Shown here one piece after another: positions 63,101-64,000 of a stretch of DNA of 64,000 nucleotides. Position 1 is the stretch's first letter; every line of letters starts with the position of its first letter. A program made the translations under genes and the position numbers. The stretch is taken from the NCBI GenBank assembly GCA_963585895.1, contig CAUZXS010002453.1:1-64000 (forward strand). Reading direction: 5' to 3'. The notes below the pieces were generated by a model, which saw only the letters and a list, made by a program, of their open reading frames with translations, ran no database searches and was not told the origin of the DNA. The stretch comes from Sepioteuthis lessoniana (Eukaryota; Mollusca; Cephalopoda; Myopsida; Loliginidae).

Positions 63101-64000
63101 TGCTTGTGGTGTCGATGATAGCATTACAAATGGAGGTGGAGGTTTTGCTGTTACAGGAGGTATTATTGGTGGTACACTTGGTGTTGCTACAGGCGGAGCT
63201 GGAGGTCCAGTAGTTACAGCAGGTGTTGCTTGTGGTGTTGATGATAGTATTACAAATGGAGGTGGAGGTTTTGCTGTTACTGGAGGTATTATTGGTGGTA
63301 CACTTGGTGTTGCTACAGGTGGAGCTGGAGGTCCAGTAGTTACAGCAGGTGTTGCTTGTGGTGTTGATGATAGCATTACAAATGGAGGTGGGGGTTTTGC
63401 TGTTACAGGAGGTATTATTGGTGGTACACTTGGTGTTGCTACAGGCGGAGCTGGAGGTCCAGTAGTTACAGCAGGTGTTGCTTGAGGTGTTGTTGGTGTT
63501 ATTACAAATGGAGGTGGAGGTTTTGCTGTTACTGGAGGTATTATTGGTGGTACACTTGGTGTTGCTACAGGCGGAGCTGGAGGTCCAGTAGTTACAGCAG
63601 GTGTTGCTTGTGGTGTTGATGATAGTATTACAAATGGAGGTGGAGGTTTTGCTGTTACTGGAGGTATTATTGGTGGTACACTTGGTGTTGCTACTGGCGG
63701 AGCTGGAGGTCCAGTAGTTACAGCAGGTGTTGCTTGTGGTGTTGTTGGTGTTATTACAAATGGAGGTGGAGGTTTTGCTGTTACTGGAGGTATTATTGGT
63801 GGTACACTTGGTGTTGCTACAGGTGGAGCTGGAGGTCCAGTAGTTACAGCAGGTGTTGCTTGTGGTGTTGATGATAGCATTACAAATGGAGGTGGGGGTT
63901 TTGCTGTTACAGGAGGTATTATTGGTGGTACACTTGGTGTTGCTACAGGCGGAGCTGGAGGTCCAGTAGTTACAGCAGGTGTTGCTTGAGGTGTTGTTGG
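36700..64000 (-). CDS. SCO-spondin-like / mucin-like secreted protein (PTS repeats, TSP1, TIL, VWC, CTCK), 5'-partial, 18 coding exons
   Basis: Coding exons in transcript order: 64000-61636, 61311-61222, 60488-60317, 58359-58313, 56302-56144, 55195-55028, 53372-53123, 52985-52939, 51175-51100, 50689-50540, 47350-47301, 46469-46299, 45708-45556, 43387-43232, 42549-42344, 42008-41904, 40218-40158 and 37710-37406, followed by a likely 3' UTR exon. All junctions are GT/AG and every phase matches, giving 1576 residues plus TAA. Order of domains: Pro/Thr 42-aa repeats, Thr/Ser linker, acidic VWC-like module, TSP1 x2, TIL, VWC-like, TSP1, VWC-like, TSP1 x3, TIL, VWC, CTCK. TSP1, TIL, VWC and CTCK together are typical of the SCO-spondin C-terminal part; gel-forming mucins and hemocytins share TIL, VWC and CTCK. 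It is probably extracellular and disulfide-multimerised. The signal peptide and any VWD domains lie outside the window, so the family call is inference. Confidence 0.85.
36715..36932 (-). other. Probable 3' UTR exon of the SCO-spondin-like gene
   Basis: A strong minus-strand acceptor, a run of nine T then CCAG, ends at 36933. It lies about 470 bases downstream of the donor that follows the stop codon. AATAAA signals on the minus strand lie at 36877-36872 and 36720-36715. The exact 3' end is not determined. No coding potential is expected. Confidence 0.5.
37405..37710 (-). CDS. SCO-spondin-like gene: C-terminal cystine knot exon and stop (residues 1477-1576)
   Basis: Acceptor TTCCTATAG. It begins ANCQLKYMYTFLENTTSQCR. 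ISYCAGKCG carries the CxGxC knot ring, followed by NKCLCCQG, LCGPDQTETVLYYPQICSCE and CSRCQ, then TAA at 37408-37406. All cystine-knot Cys are present. CTCK domains dimerise VWF, mucins and related proteins. One base after the stop codon is a strong donor GTAAGT (37404-37399), so the exon probably ends at 37405 and the 3' UTR is spliced. Confidence 0.95.
38060..38505 (+). repeat. SINE family C, longest head
   Basis: TCAGTTGGGGCTGTTGAATA, CTGCAGAGGGGTAAGATACC, TGGTGAAGCTGCAGTTCTGG, CCTTCATTGCCATTACTGTC and TTATGGGTCAAATAAAAC are in order, followed by the degenerate tandem body. In intron 17 of the SCO-spondin-like gene. Confidence 0.85.
38525..39025 (+). repeat. SINE family C, second copy with (AACC)n tail
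   Basis: Repeats the middle landmarks (TGTGGAGTACCCCTTTATTG, ACCAATGGGTCAAATAGAAC), the body, and a complete tail TTTGGCATCGAATAACCCAC, GGTTGGTATGCCATAAAAG and (AACC)n. It directly follows the previous copy, so the two may be one larger composite. Confidence 0.85.
39240..39670 (-). mobile_element. Mariner-type transposase fossil, second family
   Basis: Read on the minus strand: NQSTPCLKQRSVIKSLMAEL followed by CKPCEIYRKMCDV, then KKMSTNGLNMG-like and NVLGAEVSKEGHADMK-like pieces. This is the N-terminal part of a mariner-type transposase, a family different from the 26.7-kb copy. Several stops and frame changes are present. Confidence 0.65.
39897..40127 (+). repeat. tRNA-derived SINE, family B
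   Basis: Head CTCTGTAGTATCGTGGCTAA, B-box region GTGTAAACTCCAGTTG, body TTCACTTTTGGATTAATGCC and tail GTTGATATGTCATTAAAAAC. Confidence 0.85.
40158..40218 (-). CDS. SCO-spondin-like gene: VWC end exon (residues 1456-1476)
   Basis: Acceptor TTTCTGCAG, donor GTAAGT, phases 0-1. Encodes NEELFYHENDPCCPKCRLKN. CCPxC is the canonical end of a VWC domain. The split Ser codon is completed in the last coding exon. Confidence 0.94.
40264..40603. mobile_element. MITE (about 340 bp) with terminal inverted repeats
   Basis: Left end TACTGTATTTGATGGCATAT and right end (complement) TACTATATTTAACGGCATAT, continuing AAGATGCAC / AAGGCACAC. An inner copy of CATATGGCATATAAGGTGCA is near 40520. No ORF. The superfamily is not assigned. 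Confidence 0.7.
41062..41292 (+). repeat. tRNA-derived SINE, family A, plus-strand copy
   Basis: Head GGGCCAGGAGACCTGGGTTC (B box GGTTCAATCCC), then GTCATACCAAAGACTCAAAA, CACCCTCCCCTACACCTTGG and GGTCACCAACTTTACTTA. It is the only family-A copy in the plus orientation in this window. Part of the A-box region is missing. Confidence 0.9.
41378..41567. mobile_element. Mariner-type MITE (about 190 bp)
   Basis: Left end TGGTCGTTCAAAAAGTTCGA and right end (complement) CATGAGCAGTTCAAAAATTT then CTAAGCC, bounded by TA. Consistent with a TA-target Tc1/mariner MITE. Confidence 0.65.
41904..42008 (-). CDS. SCO-spondin-like gene: VWC domain (residues 1421-1455)
   Basis: Phase 0-0 exon, 35 codons. Encodes LNEMWRDSNDNCTMCQCVAG then EVKCKRVCEIPQCQE. 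CxxCxC.....CxxxxC is the classic VWC core. Acceptor TTTTTTTTCAG, donor GTAAAT. Confidence 0.94.
42344..42549 (-). CDS. SCO-spondin-like gene: TIL domain 2 (residues 1353-1420)
   Basis: Phases 1-0. Encodes CKSTEEWSIIAGCEPKCSEG, LLPPNNSLCENWNYGCKCAN, GLYRNSLGDCVKREQCDMSC and VVDGESKK. TIL spacing C..C, C....GCxCxxG, CV....C is kept although CP of the CxCPxG motif has become CA. The end begins the VWC domain. Confidence 0.94.
42735..42970 (+). mobile_element. CR1/Jockey-like LINE reverse-transcriptase end fragment
   Basis: Encodes RPHIEYCTQAWNQVSKQGNL, LEGIQRRVAKLIKREKDYSY and REGLEKLG-IKIIERRTRSDL (a stop replaces one residue), close to the typical VRPHLEYC...LEKVQRRATK...LGLTTLEERRLRGDL tail. 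In intron 14. Confidence 0.8.
43232..43387 (-). CDS. SCO-spondin-like gene: TSP1 repeat 6 (residues 1301-1352)
   Basis: Phase 1-1 exon. Encodes NCGQWTDWSPCTGDCNLGIR, ERTFKINADQLNNENCTTSV and DTIRCELPNKC. The O-fucose site pattern CxxS/TC is lost (CTGDC) while WxxW is kept. Confidence 0.94.
43388..45555. other. Intron 13 of the SCO-spondin-like gene, nothing recognised
   Basis: About 2.2 kb of AT-rich sequence. Short ORFs (for example 44523-44762, 44829-45026) have no recognisable domain. Apart from a poly-C patch near 43788, no repeat is evident. Confidence 0.5.
45556..45708 (-). CDS. SCO-spondin-like gene: TSP1 repeat 5 (residues 1250-1300)
   Basis: Phase 1-1 exon. Encodes CAYAPWSFWSTCSQSCGAGI, QTRQRQKINEVACDAGPQTE and RKTCEIQPCE. 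It is closely similar in layout to repeat 1. CSQSCG could be O-fucosylated. Confidence 0.95.
46299..46469 (-). CDS. SCO-spondin-like gene: TSP1 repeat 4 (residues 1193-1249)
   Basis: Phase 1-1 exon. Encodes NGNWTNWSEWTACSRSCQPG, GFRSRNRACSNPLPRCGGAM and CPGDAMEMEECNKNQTC. The WxxWxxW and CSRSC motifs are intact. Acceptor TTTTTTAG, donor GTAAGT. Confidence 0.95.
46761..46832. repeat. (CA)n microsatellite
   Basis: About 36 CA units in an intron of the SCO-spondin-like gene. It explains the HTHTHT open frame there. Confidence 0.97.
47301..47350 (-). CDS. SCO-spondin-like gene: 50-nt exon, VWC-like tail (residues 1176-1192)
   Basis: Acceptor TTTACAG, donor GTGAGT, phases 2-1. Encodes YCENFRERCYAQPNSK after a split Cys codon, giving CYC...C. 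It has the same position and phases as the 47-nt exons at 58313 and 52939. Confidence 0.82.
47487..47971 (+). mobile_element. Tc1-like DNA transposon, 5' and 3' parts with internal deletion
   Basis: Starts TACATACAGTGTTAGGCAAA, a typical Tc1 inverted-repeat beginning after TA. From 47735 it encodes LNPIENLWSIFYRKLKNCKS then LDETELFNILND, the C-terminal D,D34E end of a Tc1 transposase (PDLNPIENLW motif). The 3' end is lost next to a family-A SINE. Confidence 0.8.
47972..48215 (-). repeat. tRNA-derived SINE, family A, copy 5
   Basis: ACCGAGGTGTAGGGGAGGTT and CCATTTTTTGAGTCTTTGGT landmarks and the complement of the B box (GGATTGAACCCTGG) at 48169. It adjoins the Tc1 remnant directly. Confidence 0.9.
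48368..48545 (+). repeat. SINE family C fragment
   Basis: GATGGTAAGGCTCCAGTTCT, TGTTGTACCCCTTTAATGC and the GAATCAAATAGATGTG region, without tail. Confidence 0.7.
49347..49400. repeat. (AT)n microsatellite
   Basis: About 27 AT units after a short (GT)n run at 49333-49345. Confidence 0.96.
49480..49552. repeat. (GA)n microsatellite with (GAGACA) extension
   Basis: About 24 AG units followed by AGAGACAGAGAGACACAGAC. It lies 80 bases from the (AT)n array. Confidence 0.96.
49660..50220. other. Compositional island in intron 10, unidentified
   Basis: Richer in GC and CpG than its surroundings (for example GGAATCGTCCCGGGATAGAG and AGGTGTGCCCGGGCAGAATA). The 86-codon frame at 49959-50219 has no recognised domain. 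It could be an LTR or another repeat edge, or an unrecognised exon or regulatory element; the sequence does not decide. Confidence 0.4.
50540..50689 (-). CDS. SCO-spondin-like gene: TSP1 repeat 3, second half, plus VWC-like start (residues 1126-1175)
   Basis: Phases 2-2. Encodes KLITKGVKCDKEYLVENKTC then TVGQCPFDCLINGQGYVHEE and LTRETICEV. The first part, to GQCP, closes the TSP1 repeat. From DCLINGQGY onward it reads as the start of a VWC-like module that continues in the next exon. Confidence 0.9.
51100..51175 (-). CDS. SCO-spondin-like gene: TSP1 repeat 3, first half (residues 1101-1125)
   Basis: Acceptor TTTCTAG, donor GTAAGG, phases 1-2. Encodes CKYSDWTDWGACSQTCGAGV then KHRYR, with WxxW and CSQTCG motifs. 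Unlike the other TSP1 exons, this repeat is split by an intron after the Arg ladder. Confidence 0.92.
51422..51962 (-). repeat. SINE family C, minus copy with tail
   Basis: On the plus strand it begins with the complement of the tail (GGTTTTATGGCATATCAATC and TTTAATGCCAAATCC). The tandem body and the complement of the head (CTTACCCCTCTGCAAAAACA, CAGCCCCAGCTGACTGGGTT) follow. It is about 540 bp long and near complete. Confidence 0.85.
52939..52985 (-). CDS. SCO-spondin-like gene: 47-nt exon, VWC-like tail (residues 1085-1100)
   Basis: Acceptor TTTTTCAG, donor GTAAGT, phases 2-1. Encodes LCIDGEIKCGNITEN. It follows the TIL domain and completes CxC...C, as in the 58313-58359 exon. NIT is an N-glycosylation sequon. 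Confidence 0.87.
53123..53372 (-). CDS. SCO-spondin-like gene: TIL domain 1 (residues 1002-1084)
   Basis: Phases 1-2. Encodes TCSGGKIWTDCANKCPLTCT, DYKVSTEVCQESDTCVPGCR, CPEGMLEENGNCVDVKKCFC and HDKDGSTVLENF. The Cys spacing of a trypsin-inhibitor-like domain is complete: C...C..C..TC, C....C..GCxCPxG, CV....CxC. The tail after CFC and the next exon form a VWC-like module. The donor is GTCAGT. Confidence 0.95.
54640..54830. mobile_element. Possible hAT-like non-autonomous remnant
   Basis: GTGGCCCACAGGCTGCTGTT at 54791 resembles the sub-terminal GGCCCGCAGGCCGC-type motif of common hAT elements. The opposite end near 54645 (ATAAGGAACCACTTTTTTGA) is poorly matched. Weak call. Confidence 0.3.
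55028..55195 (-). CDS. SCO-spondin-like gene: TSP1 repeat 2 (residues 946-1001)
   Basis: Phase 1-1 exon. Encodes KPKWAAWGTWEECSVTCGVG, SQVRKRDCKNPASEEGCTGE and RLQIQACLKEPCPGN. This is the most canonical TSP1 here: the WxxWxxW array, CSVTCG, the RxR Arg ladder and six Cys. Donor GTAAAT. Confidence 0.95.
55543..55594. repeat. (ATT)n microsatellite, LINE tail
   Basis: About 17 ATT units. On the minus strand it is the 3' (AAT)n tail of the adjoining LINE fragment. Confidence 0.93.
55595..56030 (-). mobile_element. Non-LTR retrotransposon C-terminal fragment
   Basis: The minus strand encodes LWGMKMTVIPIVVGALGIVP then KGW, a conserved end segment found in many invertebrate LINE-type polyproteins (VIPIVIGALGTIPK). 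Decayed sequence runs on to an (AAT)n tail. Stops interrupt the frame. The clade is not assigned. In intron 5. Confidence 0.7.
56144..56302 (-). CDS. SCO-spondin-like gene: TSP1 repeat 1 (residues 893-945)
   Basis: Phase 1-1 exon. It starts CAYTPWTEWTDCSKSCDIGN with the WxxW C-mannosylation site and CSKSC matching the O-fucosylation pattern CxxS/TC. It continues RIRFRKSVAGRGNQRCNLPV and ends DCNFDPCQ. Its six Cys fit a TSP1 fold. Confidence 0.92.
56916..57150 (-). repeat. tRNA-derived SINE, family A, copy 6
   Basis: AAAGTTGGTGACCTTTGTTG, ACTCCCTTTTCAATAGCTAC, CCATTTTTTAAGTTTTTGGT and the complement of the B box (GATTGAACCTTGG). It lacks the CCGAGGTGTAGG block through a small deletion. Confidence 0.87.
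57180..58105. other. Intron 4 stretch, no recognised element
   Basis: No conserved domain was recognised on either strand. It contains an A-rich segment around 57520-57720, where plus-strand codons (DQEKIILKALFNILNKNQII) look weakly coding-like but are unsupported. Confidence 0.4.
58110..58290 (-). mobile_element. Mariner-like transposon 5' fragment
   Basis: Contains GCTCAGTTTAAACTCATAAC, CACTTTATGTGTGATTTGTG-type and CAGCACACCAACTACCATGA sequences shared with the mariner remnant in ACTR1 intron 1 and with the 5' end of the 26.7-kb copy. The coding half is missing. Confidence 0.65.
58313..58359 (-). CDS. SCO-spondin-like gene: 47-nt exon, VWC-like tail (residues 877-892)
   Basis: Acceptor ATTTCAG, donor GTATGT, phases 2-1. 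Encodes TCTGGQMICTQEECN. With the split Cys codon before it, this makes C-T-C...C....C, the second half of a VWC-like module. A similar 47-nt exon with the same phases occurs at 52939-52985. Confidence 0.87.
58975..59160 (-). repeat. tRNA-derived SINE, family B, minus fragment
   Basis: Plus-strand landmarks TTGAATTCAGAGTTTTCCTT, CCCAAGGGTATTAGTCTGAA and the complement of the head at about 59100-59150 (ACTTTAGCCATAAAATCATG). Confidence 0.75.
60066..60128. repeat. (GA)n microsatellite
   Basis: About 31 GA units in intron 3 of the SCO-spondin-like gene. Confidence 0.97.
60317..60488 (-). CDS. SCO-spondin-like gene: acidic Cys-containing module (residues 820-876)
   Basis: Acceptor CTTCAG, donor GTAAGG, phases 1-2. 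Encodes CKLNPCDIDSMLGFMPGEVI, GWIEKDGINGASSDEETAYA and SDEIGEGVTVFVYCNNC. It pairs with the next small exon (CTCTGGQMICTQEECNG) to give a VWC-like end. I do not recognise the acidic middle part, and only the C-terminal CxC...C spacing supports a VWC-like reading. Confidence 0.85.
61222..61311 (-). CDS. SCO-spondin-like gene: Thr/Ser linker exon (residues 789-819)
   Basis: Acceptor TTTCAAAG, donor GTTAGT, phase 1-1. Encodes TSPLSTILPSITTTEIEIAT followed by TGKVTEEEK, an uncharged Ser/Thr stretch turning acidic. It links the Pro-rich array to the Cys-rich modules. The acceptor is weak (AAAG), so this is the least certain junction, but phases match on both sides. Confidence 0.75.
61636..64000 (-). 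CDS. Exon with mucin-like 42-aa Pro/Thr tandem repeats (residues 1-788 counted from the window edge)
   Basis: One open frame runs from the window edge to a GTGAGT donor after ISTSL. The unit is 42 residues. Key parts are TPQATPAVTTGPPAPP, VATPSVPPIIPPVTAKPPPP and FV, with a variable first four residues (MLSS, ILSS or ITPT). Per unit there are 15 Pro and 9 Ser/Thr, no Cys and no aromatic residue except one Phe. This is typical of an extended, potentially O-glycosylated PTS domain. Position 15 of the unit alternates Gly/Ala. The last two copies are diverged and lead into the linker. The exon continues past 64000, so its true start is unknown. Confidence 0.9.
61636..64000. repeat. 126-bp tandem array, about 18.8 copies, truncated by the window end
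   Basis: The period is 126 bp, exactly 42 codons. Copies are nearly identical at the DNA level, apart from the three interchangeable 5' variants and scattered synonymous changes such as GGC/GGT. Only the two copies nearest the 3' end of the exon (about 61636-61890) have clearly diverged. This pattern is expected if unequal crossover or gene conversion homogenises the interior. The array also leaves several frames open on the plus strand, which are not genes. Confidence 0.95.

Overview
The window is AT-rich, intron-heavy metazoan DNA. It has short exons, long introns packed with tRNA-derived SINEs, Tc1/mariner remnants, RTE-like LINE tails and long (AT)n, (CA)n and (GA)n arrays. The repeat mix, in particular the SINE tail ending in ...GGTTGATATGCCATAAAACC(AACC)n, recalls cephalopod molluscs such as octopus. 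That assignment is inference from recognition, not from a database search. No bacterial, organellar or CRISPR features are present.

Two host genes are present, in convergent orientation. (1) Plus strand, 2027-27466: exons 2 onward of the dynactin actin-related protein Arp1 (centractin, ACTR1). Ten coding exons splice in frame to 360 residues plus stop, and only the first 16 or so residues lie upstream of the window. Intron 3 as seen here (3016-18157) is 15.1 kb and is mostly transposon debris. It includes a nested LTR-element fossil (about 7.08-9.89 kb), a solo LTR, a fairly intact RTE-like LINE tail (about 9.93-10.51 kb) and a duplicated retroposon with a 25-bp direct repeat at its ends. A second LTR relic sits in the intron at 19643-24353. 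(2) Minus strand, 64000 to about 36700: the 3' half of a large secreted multidomain glycoprotein. From N to C terminus it has a mucin-like Pro/Thr tandem array (126 bp, 42 aa per unit, at least 18 copies, running off the window), a Thr/Ser linker, then six TSP1 repeats interleaved with two TIL domains and several VWC-like modules, and finally a C-terminal cystine knot (CTCK). Eighteen coding exons splice in frame to 1576 residues plus stop. The domain order resembles the C-terminal part of SCO-spondin or gel-forming mucin/hemocytin-type proteins. The N-terminal part that would settle the identity is outside the window.

Between the two genes (27467 to about 36700) I see only ACTR1 3' UTR, AT-rich intergenic DNA and SINE clusters (31.77-34.33 kb). 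The two genes have no evident functional link: Arp1 is a cytosolic dynein cofactor subunit, and the minus-strand protein is extracellular.

No clearly new biological system is evident. The most interesting items are the homogenised PTS array joined to a SCO-spondin-like C terminus, a splice donor two bases past its stop codon, the phase-symmetric exon modules, and a roughly 780-bp repeat inserted with a 25-bp flanking duplication.
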